DNA of 64,000 bases from an uncultured Devosia sp. (GTDB lineage: Bacteria > Pseudomonadota > Alphaproteobacteria > Rhizobiales > Devosiaceae), in the NCBI RefSeq assembly GCF_963517015.1, contig NZ_CAUQDV010000002.1, forward strand, positions 620,001 to 684,000, given 5' to 3'. A program made the translations under genes and the position numbers. Of the stretch, positions 30,853 through 39,338 are shown piece after piece (the first letter of the stretch is position 1; every line of letters starts with the position of its first letter). The notes beneath the pieces were generated by a model that did no database searches, was not told the DNA's origin, and was given only the letters and a program-made list of their open reading frames with translations.

Positions 30853-31359
30853 CTATTGCGCCCCAGCCGCACAGGGGTTGGAGGGTGCGCTGGCGGCGCA
30901 GGGATTGGCAACAGGCGCTGGTGCCGCAGCAGCACATGGGGCCGCAGCAGGCGCACCCGCCGCACAGGGATTTGCCGGAGAACCGGCAGCACAGGGATTG
31001 GCCGCTGCAGGAGCGGGCGCAGCAGCAGCGCATGGGCTTCCCGCTGCGCACGGGTTGGCGGGGGCACCGGCAGCGCAGGGGTTGGCGGCCGGAGCCGGGG
31101 CACCAGCGGCGCACGGATTGCCCGCGGCGCAAGGATTGGCGGCAGGGGCCGCGGCCGCACAGGGATTGCCCGCTGCGCAAGGGTTGGCCACAGGCGCGGC
31201 AGCACCACAGGGATTGGCCGCCGCACAGGGATTGGCCGAGGCTGCAGCCGCAGGAACCGGCGCCGGGGCGCGGGCGGCGCTGGTCACGTGGTCGGCAGCG
31301 ACAGCGGCCGTGGCAACGAGGGCGGCAGCGCCGAAAAGCAAGGTGTTACGCGCGCTCAT
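30853..31359 (-). CDS. Secreted Ala/Pro/Cys repeat protein with NPCAA motifs
   Basis: A 168-residue protein with a signal peptide (MSARNTLLFGAAALVATAAVA, cleavage near AVA-AD). After a short linker, the mature part is almost only Ala, Pro, Gly, Asn, Ser and Cys. It carries 12 NPC tripeptides plus one SPC and one APC, 14 cysteines in all, mostly as NPCAAG or NPCAAA units joined by AP-rich linkers. There is no recognisable fold. It is coupled by ATGA to the YeeE/YedE transporter and sits among thiol and sulfur proteins, which suggests a periplasmic carrier of persulfide, thiosulfate or thiophilic metal. This is inference; no function is known to me. Confidence 0.8.
   Translation of the reverse strand: MSARNTLLFGAAALVATAAVAADHVTSAARAPAPVPAAAASANPCAAANPCGAAAPVANPCAAGNPCAAAAPAANPCAAGNPCAAGAPAPAANPCAAGAPANPCAAGSPCAAAAPAPAAANPCAAGSPANPCAAGAPAAAPCAAAAPAPVANPCAASAPSNPCAAGAQ
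30855..31236 (-). repeat. Imperfect tandem coding repeat (NPCAAG units)
   Basis: The DNA shows a degenerate repeat of about 12-18 nt built on AAYCCNTGYGCNGC codons on the minus strand, matching the protein repeat. The copies differ mainly at third codon positions, which indicates selection on the peptide rather than very recent slippage, although unit spacing varies. Confidence 0.7.
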
Positions 31360-32567
31360 TTGGACTTGAACCCATCGAGACCGAAGAGGGGACGGGCGGC
31401 AATGCCACCCAGGCTACCGACGAAAGCCGCGGCAAACCACAGCCAGCCGTGCACGCTGCCCGAGGCAATGCCCGAAAACAGCGCGCCGATATTGCAGCCA
31501 AAGCTGAGGCGCGCGCCATAGCCCATCAGCACGCCGCCGATGGCCGCCGCCAGCAGCGACAGGAAAGGCAAGGCCGCCTTGGGCGCGAACTTGCCGGCCA
31601 GACCCGCCGCCAGAGCCGCACCAAGGATCAGGCCGAAATCCATGACCGAGGTGGAATCCTCCAAAACGCTCGCCTGCAGGGCCTGCGCCTGCGCCGGCCA
31701 GGTCCAGAATTCCCAGCTCGCCACCGGCACGCCGACGGCCTGGGCGATCTTGGCGCCCCAGAGGCCAAAGCCATAGGTGATCGACCACGGGTGGCCGGCG
31801 ACCAGCAGGGTTGCGATATTGAGGCCAGCCAGCGCCAGACCCGCACCGACCAGCGGCCAGGGACCGCGCAGGAACCGCGTCCAGCCGCGATTGGCCGGGG
31901 TCTTGATGGTTTCGAGGCCGCCATGGGCACGGCGTTCGACGAAGACCGTGATCAGCGCCACGGCCGCGAGACCGGCGAAGGTCACGACCAGCGCCAGCGG
32001 CACGCCGAGGCTGGTGCCAAGGCTGATGGCCGGCAGCGACGGCTGGGTCAGCCAGAAGGGCAGATGGGCCGTGCCGAGCAGCGCACCGACGATGAAGAAG
32101 ATCAGGGTCACCAGCATGCGGGCGCTGCCGCCACCGACGGTGAACAGCGTGCCCGAGCCACAGCCGCCACCCAGCTGCATGCCCAAGCCAAACATGGCCG
32201 CGCCGAGCAGCACCGAGACACCAACCGGTGCGGTCGCGCCGGCCAGCGGCTGGCCGAAGGGATTGCCGAGGGTCAGCAGGGGAATGAAGGCCAGGGCTGC
32301 GACGCCGATCATCAGCATCTGCGCGCGCATGGCATGGCCGCGCTTTTCGACGACAAAGCGGCGCCAACCACCGGTGAAGCCGAAGCTGGCGTGATAGAGC
32401 GTCAGGCCCATCAGGCTGCCGATCAGGAAAAGCGCCGCCTGGCGCAGATCGACCAATTGCCAGATGGCGAAGGTGCCCAGGGCCAGCGCGAGGCTGGTGA
32501 ACCAGACCGGTCCACGGTCGAAGGGGATTGGCGCCGGGCCCAATTTGCCCGCAGTCGTATCAGTCAT
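31356..32567 (-). CDS. YeeE/YedE (TsuA-type) thiosulfate/sulfur transporter
   Basis: A 403-residue inner-membrane protein with about ten TM segments. The two family cysteine motifs are present: GGGCGSG (C136) and SFGCNIG (C358), the latter followed by GALFSGIASGSVHGW. In characterised YeeE proteins such cysteines relay thiosulfate through the membrane. GAGGG 4 nt before the ATG supports the start. It follows the sulfurtransferase gene after a strong stem-loop and is coupled to the Cys-repeat protein gene. The likely substrate is thiosulfate or a related sulfur species. Confidence 0.9.
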   Translation of the reverse strand: MTDTTAGKLGPAPIPFDRGPVWFTSLALALGTFAIWQLVDLRQAALFLIGSLMGLTLYHASFGFTGGWRRFVVEKRGHAMRAQMLMIGVAALAFIPLLTLGNPFGQPLAGATAPVGVSVLLGAAMFGLGMQLGGGCGSGTLFTVGGGSARMLVTLIFFIVGALLGTAHLPFWLTQPSLPAISLGTSLGVPLALVVTFAGLAAVALITVFVERRAHGGLETIKTPANRGWTRFLRGPWPLVGAGLALAGLNIATLLVAGHPWSITYGFGLWGAKIAQAVGVPVASWEFWTWPAQAQALQASVLEDSTSVMDFGLILGAALAAGLAGKFAPKAALPFLSLLAAAIGGVLMGYGARLSFGCNIGALFSGIASGSVHGWLWFAAAFVGSLGGIAARPLFGLDGFKSK

Positions 32568-32587
32568 TATGCCCTCAGAATAAACGA

Positions 32588-32616
32588 CCTTGCCCGGACA
32601 CGTGGTCCGGGCAAGG
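32588..32616 (-). terminator. Stem-loop between sulfurtransferase and YeeE genes
   Basis: Perfect 12-bp stem CCTTGCCCGGAC / GTCCGGGCAAGG with a 5-nt loop. On the minus strand it is followed by TCGTTTATT. It is a plausible partial terminator or mRNA processing barrier after the sulfurtransferase gene. Confidence 0.6.
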
Positions 32617-32638
32617 CAAGCAAGCTATTTCAGATCAA

Positions 32639-33556
32639 TCAGTTGGTGACAACCGGACGGCTCGGGTCCGAGGTCCAGTCCGACATGGAGCCATCATAGA
32701 GGCGCACATTGGGCAGGCCTTCGACTTCCGACAGGCCGAACCAGGCGATCGAGGCCAGGTGACCGGTGTTGCAGAAGGAAATGAATCCTTCGCGGTCGTT
32801 CACGCCAGCATCCTTGGCGAGCTGGGCGATGATGTCGGCGCCGACGAAGCCGGGCTTGGACTGATCGTAGAACTTGTCGAAGTTGATGTTGACGGCCGAG
32901 GGGATGTGACCCAGCGCCTGAACGGTATTGGTCTTTTCCTGGCCGATGAACTGGGCGACCGAACGCGCGTCGATCAGGTTGGTGTCATTGGCAATGGCTT
33001 CGTTGACCTCGGCCACTTCGGCGCGCAGCTCCGGACGGAACTGGGCGTCGAAACTCGCGGCAACCGGGGTCACGGCATCGGTCGACAGCTCGCCATCGGC
33101 CTTGGCCCAGGCAGCATAGCCGCCGTCGAGGATCGAGACATTGTCGTGGCCATAGACCTTGAGGGTCCAGTAGACGCGGGTGGCGCCGCCGAAATCGGAA
33201 GCGGACGAACCGTCGGTCAGGATGACGACATGGCTGTCATTGCTGACGCCGAGGCCCGAAACCAGGGTCTCGATGGCCTCTTCGGTCGGCAGTAGGCCGG
33301 GGACATTGTTGACATTGGCGCGCCAGCCCGAAGCGGCATAGGGGGCGGCAACGGCGCCGGGAACGTGGCCGGTGGCATAGGGATTGCCGGCATCGGTCGC
33401 GTCGCGAATGTCGAGCACGACAAGGCTGGAATTGCCAAGGTGATCCTTGAGCCAGGCGCTATCGACCAGCGGCTGGTCGGTCAAGCGCTCGGCATGGGCA
33501 GCGCCGGTCAGTAGCAGTGCGGCAGCCATTGCGGCGCCAGCCAGATTGAGACGCAT
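32639..33556 (-). CDS. Periplasmic two-domain sulfurtransferase (rhodanese family)
   Basis: A 305-residue protein with a signal peptide (MRLNLAGAAMAAALLLTGAAHA) and two rhodanese domains. The N-terminal one is inactive-like (LVVLDIRDATDAG; Asp in place of Cys in VILTDGSS). The C-terminal one has LIDARS and the active-site C262 in FCNTGHLAS, where the loop residue after Gly is His rather than the usual charged/small residue. It probably forms a persulfide from thiosulfate or mercaptopyruvate-type donors in the periplasm. It is divergent from the thioredoxin-CcdA pair. Confidence 0.9.
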   Translation of the reverse strand: MRLNLAGAAMAAALLLTGAAHAERLTDQPLVDSAWLKDHLGNSSLVVLDIRDATDAGNPYATGHVPGAVAAPYAASGWRANVNNVPGLLPTEEAIETLVSGLGVSNDSHVVILTDGSSASDFGGATRVYWTLKVYGHDNVSILDGGYAAWAKADGELSTDAVTPVAASFDAQFRPELRAEVAEVNEAIANDTNLIDARSVAQFIGQEKTNTVQALGHIPSAVNINFDKFYDQSKPGFVGADIIAQLAKDAGVNDREGFISFCNTGHLASIAWFGLSEVEGLPNVRLYDGSMSDWTSDPSRPVVTN

Positions 33557-33768
33557 TCGAAACTCCTTGATGCAGCTCGTTTGAATTTTGCCGCATCATG
33601 TCACGCCTTGCACTCGCGCGCGGCTTACAGCCTTCCAAAGGCAGCTAAGGGGAAGAAAAATCTATCTAATCGGTCGAGATTGTAGCGAAGAATTGTTCCC
33701 GTGCCCGTCTGGCCGGTTCTGGCGCCAGCGACGATACTGTCGTCCAATCAACGAAAAGACTTGGCCCC

Positions 33769-34176
33769 ATGTCCTCCCTGATCCGTATTGCCCTCATCGC
33801 CCTGCTCGCCTTCGCTCCCGTAGCGCTCCATGCGCAGGAGACGACAACACAGGCAGCCGCCGGCGCGGTCGTAACGGACTTCAAGGACGAGGCGGCCCTC
33901 AACACGCTGGCAGCGGAAGGCAAGACGGTGGTGTTCTTCTATGCCGCCTGGTGCCCCAATTGCCGCGCCACGATCACCGAGCTCAACGCCCGCTGGAGCG
34001 AGGTAAACCCCGACCTGACGCTGGTCATCGCCGACTATGACAAGGAAACGGCGCTCAAGGGCAAGTATGGCGTGACCTATCAGGACACGTTCGTGCTGCT
34101 CGATGACAAGGGCAATTCGCTCAAGTCGTGGAACAGCGGCGGCGTCGACGGCCTCAACGAGAATAGCGCCAGCTAG
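33769..34176 (+). CDS. Periplasmic thioredoxin-like protein
   Basis: A 135-residue protein with a signal peptide (about 1-22) and one thioredoxin domain. The redox site is W61-C62-P-N-C65. The usual cis-Pro loop before beta-4 reads VTYQDTFVLLD, so the cis-proline is missing, a form also met in thioredoxins next to CcdA. It lies 3 nt before the CcdA gene and is probably kept reduced by it. It may reduce disulfides or persulfides on the cysteine-rich partner proteins across the divergent promoter. Confidence 0.88.
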   Translation: MSSLIRIALIALLAFAPVALHAQETTTQAAAGAVVTDFKDEAALNTLAAEGKTVVFFYAAWCPNCRATITELNARWSEVNPDLTLVIADYDKETALKGKYGVTYQDTFVLLDDKGNSLKSWNSGGVDGLNENSAS

Positions 34177-34179
34177 TCC

Positions 34180-34902
34180 ATGCTCCTCACCATTGGCTTT
34201 GCCTTTCTCGCCGGCGTCATCACGGTGCTGTCGCCCTGCGTGCTGCCGCTGCTGCCGGTCATTCTCGGCTCGGCCACGCAGGAAGGCCGCGCCCGGCCGA
34301 TCGGGCTGATCGTCGGCTTCGTCGGCTCCTTCACTTTGGCAACTCTAGCGCTGAGCTATCTGGTGCGGTCGCTGGGCGTCTCGCCCGATCTCAACCGCAT
34401 CCTCGCCGGCTCGGTGCTGATCCTGCTCGGGCTGCTCCTCGCCATCCCCGCTTTGCATCGCGGCTTCGAAAATCTCGCCGGCAATCTCGCCTCCAAGCTT
34501 CCCGTGCCGCAGAACCAGTCGGGCTTTGGTGGCGGGCTGGCGATCGGCGCCGGTCTCGGCCTTGCCTGGAGCCCCTGCGTCGGGCCGATCATGGCTTCGG
34601 TCATCACCCTGGCACTCAATCAGCAGGTCGATAGCGGCGCCATTGCCGTCACCCTCGCCTTTTCGCTGGGCACAGCGCTACCCATGGCAGCGATCATGTT
34701 GGGCGGTCGGCAACTGGCGCGGCGGCTCTCGTGGTTCCAGTCGAACGCCACTCGCATCCAGCAGGTGCTCGGACTTATCCTCGTGCTGACGGGCTGTGCT
34801 ATCTTCCTTGGCTGGGACCGGCAGATCCAGATTTTACTGCTCACCTGGTTCCCCGGTTGGGAACAGGCGCTGATCGGCTGGGAGCCAAGACCAGCAAACT
34901 GA
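34180..34902 (+). CDS. ccdA: CcdA/DsbD-type membrane thiol transporter
   Basis: A 240-residue inner-membrane protein with about six TM segments. The paired cysteines lie in mirrored motifs, SPCVLPLLP (C20) and SPCVGPI (C133), as expected for CcdA, which passes electrons from cytoplasmic thioredoxin to periplasmic thiol proteins. It directly follows the periplasmic thioredoxin gene, its likely electron acceptor. A role in cytochrome c maturation is possible in general, but no ccm gene is nearby. Confidence 0.92.
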   Translation: MLLTIGFAFLAGVITVLSPCVLPLLPVILGSATQEGRARPIGLIVGFVGSFTLATLALSYLVRSLGVSPDLNRILAGSVLILLGLLLAIPALHRGFENLAGNLASKLPVPQNQSGFGGGLAIGAGLGLAWSPCVGPIMASVITLALNQQVDSGAIAVTLAFSLGTALPMAAIMLGGRQLARRLSWFQSNATRIQQVLGLILVLTGCAIFLGWDRQIQILLLTWFPGWEQALIGWEPRPAN

Positions 34903-34932
34903 CAGCAAAACAGCAGCAAGCTTGCAGCAATG

Positions 34933-35670
34933 TCAGGGTGTGATGGCGAGCATGGTCGCGGCTTCGTCAAGGTCGATGACCTGTTCGACCAAGGTGTGCG
35001 CCGTCGACGCATCCCGGTCTCCGATCGCTGCCACAAGCGTGGTCAATTTTCCAAGGGTGTCCGCCAGATAGTCCCCTGCCCCAGCGCTCTGACGCAGCGC
35101 CAGGGCGAGCGTCAGTTCCACCACGCCGGTTACGCTGCGCATCAGCACATTGCCCGAAGTCTCGGCCATGGTGCGATGGATTTCCAGCGCCGCAATGCCA
35201 TGGTTCTCGAGGTCGCCGCCGGCGCTATCCATCTGATGCAGCCAGTATTTCATGACGCGGATATTCTCCGCCGTGCGCCGCTGAGCGGCGAGGAAAGCCG
35301 CCCGCGGCTCGAGCGCCCGGCGCATGTCGAAGAGGCTTTCGTAGAAATGCCGGTCGGGCTTGGCATAGAAATGCCAGGACAGGACCTGTGGATCGAAAAA
35401 GCTCCAGCGGCTCATGGGCGAAACGCGGGTACCGACCTTAGGCCGCGCCTCCACTAACCCTTTGGCTTCCAAGGTTTTCAGCGCCTCGCGCAGCACGGTC
35501 CGCGAGACGCCATAGCTCTCCATCATCGCCGCATCGCTGGCCAGGATCGAGCCAACCGGAAACTTGCCGGTGACGATGCCCAACCCGATTTCATTGATGA
35601 CGAAGTTATGGAAATTCCGTGCAGCCGGTCGCCCGGATAGCGAGCGAATAAGGCTGCCTGCTTCGATCAT
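34933..35670 (-). CDS. GntR-family regulator, FCD type
   Basis: A 245-residue regulator. The winged HTH (LASDAAMMESYGVSRTVLREALKTLEAKGLV, about 45-75) is followed by an all-helical FCD ligand domain with metal-type His residues. The start is the ATG at 35670, 1 nt after the stop of the yjfF-type permease, so it is coupled to the importer operon. The frame is open upstream, but those codons lie inside the permease gene. It probably regulates the importer in response to a sugar or sugar acid. Confidence 0.9.
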   Translation of the reverse strand: MIEAGSLIRSLSGRPAARNFHNFVINEIGLGIVTGKFPVGSILASDAAMMESYGVSRTVLREALKTLEAKGLVEARPKVGTRVSPMSRWSFFDPQVLSWHFYAKPDRHFYESLFDMRRALEPRAAFLAAQRRTAENIRVMKYWLHQMDSAGGDLENHGIAALEIHRTMAETSGNVLMRSVTGVVELTLALALRQSAGAGDYLADTLGKLTTLVAAIGDRDASTAHTLVEQVIDLDEAATMLAITP

Positions 35671-35671
35671 T

Positions 35672-36649
35672 CTAGACTTTCTCGGGCTGGTCTTCCCGGG
35701 GGGCAGAGGCGGCAAAAATGATGCGCTGCAAGACGATAAAGAGGAACAACAGCACGCCGATCACGATCTTGGTCCACCAGCTCGACAGCGTGCCGTCGAA
35801 GATGATGTAGGTTTGAACCAGACCCAGCAGCATGACGCCGACGAAGGTGCCGAGCACGAAGCCATAGCCGCCGGTCAGCAGCGTGCCGCCGATGACCACC
35901 GCACTGATGGCGTCGAGCTCCACGCCCACCGCCGCCAGCGGATAGCCCGCTGATGTATATAGCGAAAAGACGATTCCCGACAGGGCCGCCAGGACGCTCG
36001 ACAGCATATAGATCTGCACCGTGGTCCGCGCCACCGGCACGCCCATCAGCGAGGCCGAAACGGGATTGCCACCCAGCGCGTAGACATAGGAACCGAACCG
36101 CGTGCGATGCGCCAGCAACGCGCCGACGAGGAAGATGAAGACCATCAGCAGGCCAATGAAGCTCAACCGGCCACCGCCGGGCAGGCGGATGATGAGGTCG
36201 GAAATCAGCCCATAGAACTCGTGGTTGATCGGCACGGAATCCTGCGTGATGACCGAGGCGCCACCGCGGGCCAGGAACATGCCGGCCAGCGTCACGATGA
36301 AGCTGGGCACCTGCAGATAGTGGATGGTCAGCCCCATGGCCGCGCCGAACATCGCCGCAACGCCCAGTGCGATGACGAAGGCCACGAGCGGATGGAGGCC
36401 CAACCAGGAGATCAGCACGGCCACCAGCACACCGGTGAAGCCGATCACCGCCCCCACAGAGAGGTCGATGCCGCCCGAGATGATGACGAAGGTCATGCCG
36501 ACGGCGGCAATGCCCAGAAAGGCATTGTCGGTCAGGAAGTTGCCGAGCACGCGGGTCGAGAGCATGCCGGGGAACTGAAAGACGCTCAGGCCATAGGCGA
36601 TGATGAAGATGACGGCGGTTGCGGCCAGCGGGCGAAGGGAACGTTTCAT
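35672..36649 (-). CDS. yjfF: Galactofuranose-type ABC permease YjfF
   Basis: A 325-residue permease of the ribose/galactofuranose class with about nine TM helices. The family blocks GMTFVIISGGIDLSVG and GGNPVSASLMGV are present, as is AISAVVIGGTLLTGG. It overlaps the ytfT-type gene by ATGA and is followed by the GntR gene. The assignment to YjfF rests on the operon order and on the very YtfQ-like binding protein upstream. Confidence 0.88.
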   Translation of the reverse strand: MKRSLRPLAATAVIFIIAYGLSVFQFPGMLSTRVLGNFLTDNAFLGIAAVGMTFVIISGGIDLSVGAVIGFTGVLVAVLISWLGLHPLVAFVIALGVAAMFGAAMGLTIHYLQVPSFIVTLAGMFLARGGASVITQDSVPINHEFYGLISDLIIRLPGGGRLSFIGLLMVFIFLVGALLAHRTRFGSYVYALGGNPVSASLMGVPVARTTVQIYMLSSVLAALSGIVFSLYTSAGYPLAAVGVELDAISAVVIGGTLLTGGYGFVLGTFVGVMLLGLVQTYIIFDGTLSSWWTKIVIGVLLFLFIVLQRIIFAASAPREDQPEKV

Positions 36650-37650
36650 TTGGGTTTCGCCTGACGGGGACTGCGCTTGAAGAAATCGAAGGCATTGCCG
36701 ACGAGTGGCGATTGCAGCATGAGGATCAGGATGATCATGCCGGCCTTGACGATGAGGTTGAATTCGGGCCGGAAGCCGGAGACCAGGATGCCGGTATTCA
36801 TGGCCTGGATGATGATGGCTCCGACCACGGCCAGCGGGATGGAGAAGCGTCCGCCCAGCAGCGAGGTGCCACCGATCACCACCGCCAGGATGGCGTCGAG
36901 TTCGAGCCAGAGGCCGGAATTGTTGGCGTCGGCGCCGCGGATATCGGCGGCCACGACAATGCCGGCAATGGCGGCGCAGAAGCCGGACAGCGCGTAAACC
37001 AGCATCAGGAGCATGCGGCTGCGGATACCCGCCAGCGAGGCGGCCGCGCGGTTGACGCCAATGGCCTGGATGAAGAGGCCGATGGCGGTGCGTTTCACCA
37101 CCAGCGTCACCAGGACCATCAAGACCAGCGCAATGACGGCGGCCATGGGGAAGCCGAGGAAGGAGCCGGTACCGATGAAGATGAGCGCCGGATCGTTGAA
37201 GGTGACGATATAGCCCTCGGTGATCAGCTGGGCGATGCCGCGGCCCGCCACCATCAGTACCAGTGTCGCGATGATCGGCTGGATATCGAGCACGGCGACG
37301 AGGAAGCCGTTCCAGAGGCCACAGGCCAGCCCCACCGCCAGGGCGGCGATGACGGCAATGGGCGTCGGATAACCGGCTACCACCATGGTCGCGGCGACCG
37401 CGCCGCAGACCGCCATAATGGCGCCGACCGACAGGTCCACGCCCTTGGTGGCGATGACGCCGGTCATGCCGATGGCGAGGATGGCCACCGGCGCACCGCG
37501 GTTGAGCACGTCGATCAGCGAGCCGAACAGGCGCCCGTCCTGCCAGGTGATGCGGAAGAAATTGGGGAACAGTGCCCAGTTGATCAGCAGCACGGCGGCG
37601 AGAGCCAGCAGTTGCGGATTGGCGAGGCGTTCGAGATGGAGCCGCTTCAT
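36646..37650 (-). CDS. ytfT: Galactofuranose-type ABC permease YtfT
   Basis: A 334-residue permease, partner of YjfF. It has GMTGVIATKGVDLSVGAIMA and AILAVVIGGTSLLGG, the two conserved loops of this class. Its ATG overlaps the stop of the ATPase gene and its stop overlaps yjfF, so all three are translated together. The heterodimer would form the membrane channel. Confidence 0.88.
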   Translation of the reverse strand: MKRLHLERLANPQLLALAAVLLINWALFPNFFRITWQDGRLFGSLIDVLNRGAPVAILAIGMTGVIATKGVDLSVGAIMAVCGAVAATMVVAGYPTPIAVIAALAVGLACGLWNGFLVAVLDIQPIIATLVLMVAGRGIAQLITEGYIVTFNDPALIFIGTGSFLGFPMAAVIALVLMVLVTLVVKRTAIGLFIQAIGVNRAAASLAGIRSRMLLMLVYALSGFCAAIAGIVVAADIRGADANNSGLWLELDAILAVVIGGTSLLGGRFSIPLAVVGAIIIQAMNTGILVSGFRPEFNLIVKAGMIILILMLQSPLVGNAFDFFKRSPRQAKPK

Positions 37651-39161
37651 GCGACAGCCTCGTCGGGATTATTGGCGATCGCCTGGACGATGACGCCGGG
37701 ATTGATGTTGCGGCCGCGCAATTCGGCGACCATCTGGCGGTCGCGCATCACGACGATGCGCGAGGAATAGGCGACGACCTCGTCGAGCTCGGAGGAAATC
37801 ACCAGCATGGCCATGCCTTCGTCGCGCAGGCGATTGATGGTGCGCACGATTTCGGCATGGGCGCCGACATCGATGCCGCGGGTCGGCTCGTCGAGAATGA
37901 GGAAGGCCGGATCGGTGGCGAGCCAGCGCGACAGGATGACCTTTTGCTGGTTGCCGCCGGAAAGCAGTTTCACCGGCATGTCGAGCGAAGCAGCTCGGAT
38001 ATCCATGGCCTCGCCAAAGCGGCCGGCGATTTCGAGCTGTTCGTCGCGATTGAGCGCCTTGAACCAGCCCAGCTTGCCCTGCAGGGCGATGACGATGTTC
38101 TCGCGCACCGAGAGGTCGCCGAAAATGCCCTCGGCCTTGCGATCCTCCGGGCAAAAGCCGAAGCCGTGGCGGATGGCATCGGTGGTGTTGCGAATGGCGC
38201 TGGGCTTGCCATTGACCTCGACCGATCCCTGGTCCGCCGGATCGGCGCCAAACATGATGCGCGCGACTTCAGTGCGGCCGGATCCCAGCAGGCCCGCGAC
38301 GCCGACCACTTCGCCCTTGTGAATGGTCAGATCGAATGGCTGAACGCTGCGCTTGCGGCCATAGGCGCGGAAATCGAGCAGCACTTCGTCCGGGTTCTCG
38401 CTGGGCTCGATATCGGTGGCGCCGGAAAAGGCAATGTCCTTGCCCAGCATCAGCCGCACCACATCGGTGCGGGTCAGCGCGTCGAGCGGCCTCGTATCGA
38501 TCAGCTTGCCATTGCGCAGCACGGTCACGCGATCGGAAATGGCAAAGACCTGGTCGAGGAAATGGGTGATGAAGATGATGGCCAGGCCTCGCGCCTTGAG
38601 CCCACGCACCACCTCGAACAGCCGATCGACCTCGTTGCGGTCAAGGCTGGCGGTCGGCTCGTCAAGGATCAGCACCTTGCCCGAAAGCTGCACGGCACGG
38701 GCAATGGCGACGATCTGCTGCACGGCAACCGAATGGGTGCCCAGCTCGCTCGAGGGATCGAGATGCAGGTCGTAATTGGCAAGGATCTTGCGCGCCTCGG
38801 CTTCCATCCTGCGGAAGTCGACCAGGCCCCAGCGGCGTGGCTGGTGCCCGAGAAAGAGGTTTTCGGCCACCGAGCGGTTGGGCAGGAGATTGACCTCCTG
38901 ATAGACCGTACCGATGCCGAAGGTCTGGGCATGCAGCGGATTGTCGAGCGAGACCTGCGCGTCATCGACAAAGACGCCCCCGCCGTCAGGCTGGTAAGCG
39001 CCGGTCAGGATCTTGATCAGTGTGGATTTGCCGGCGCCATTCTCGCCGAGCAGGGCATGGACTTCGCCCGGTCGTACGCCGAAATCGACCTGGTCAAGCG
39101 CGACATGATTGCCGAAAATCTTCATGACGCCGCGTGCTTCGAGCACGTATTCGCTGCCCAT
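37647..39161 (-). CDS. ytfR: Galactofuranose-type ABC ATPase YtfR (double cassette)
   Basis: A 504-residue protein with two fused ATP-binding cassettes, as usual for monosaccharide importers of this class. The first has the Walker A GENGAGKST. The second, as usual, is degenerate at Walker A (GLLGSGRTEVAR) but keeps the signature LSGGNQQK and Walker B LILDEPTRGIDVG. I chose the ATG at 39161 (MGSEYVLEA) because AGGGGG lies just upstream; an upstream in-frame start at 39182 has none. It is separated from ytfQ by a REP-type repeat. Confidence 0.92.
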   Translation of the reverse strand: MGSEYVLEARGVMKIFGNHVALDQVDFGVRPGEVHALLGENGAGKSTLIKILTGAYQPDGGGVFVDDAQVSLDNPLHAQTFGIGTVYQEVNLLPNRSVAENLFLGHQPRRWGLVDFRRMEAEARKILANYDLHLDPSSELGTHSVAVQQIVAIARAVQLSGKVLILDEPTASLDRNEVDRLFEVVRGLKARGLAIIFITHFLDQVFAISDRVTVLRNGKLIDTRPLDALTRTDVVRLMLGKDIAFSGATDIEPSENPDEVLLDFRAYGRKRSVQPFDLTIHKGEVVGVAGLLGSGRTEVARIMFGADPADQGSVEVNGKPSAIRNTTDAIRHGFGFCPEDRKAEGIFGDLSVRENIVIALQGKLGWFKALNRDEQLEIAGRFGEAMDIRAASLDMPVKLLSGGNQQKVILSRWLATDPAFLILDEPTRGIDVGAHAEIVRTINRLRDEGMAMLVISSELDEVVAYSSRIVVMRDRQMVAELRGRNINPGVIVQAIANNPDEAVA

Positions 39162-39200
39162 GCTGCCCCCTCTCTTGTCCACCGTCTCGCCTCAAACTCG

Positions 39201-39313
39201 ATGTCACCCCGGCCTTGAGCCGGGGCCCATCCCGAGATCGTTCCTCAGCCGCAAGGTGCCGGAACCAGCATCTCAGGATGGATCCCGGCTCAAGGCCGGG
39301 ATAACACCGTGGT
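39201..39313. repeat. BIME-like paired REP element, copy A
   Basis: Two inverted REP hairpins about 70 nt apart: CCCCGGC-5 nt-GCCGGGG at 39207-39225 and the complementary CCCGGC-5 nt-GCCGGG near 39284-39300. TGTCACC and GATAACACC mark the outer ends. The same structure recurs at 58943-59075. It sits between ytfQ and ytfR inside the operon. Confidence 0.85.
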
Positions 39314-39338
39314 TGGGGGTGAGTTGGTGAAACTACCC

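Noticed and set aside
30855..31236. Possible CRISPR or satellite repeat
   Set aside because: Units vary in length and differ mostly at third codon positions; no fixed repeat-spacer pattern. It is a coding repeat.
30885..32699. 604-codon open frame on the plus strand opposite the NPCAA and YeeE/YedE genes
   Set aside because: Gln/Arg-rich shadow; the opposite strand has a signal peptide, conserved cysteine motifs and coupled starts.
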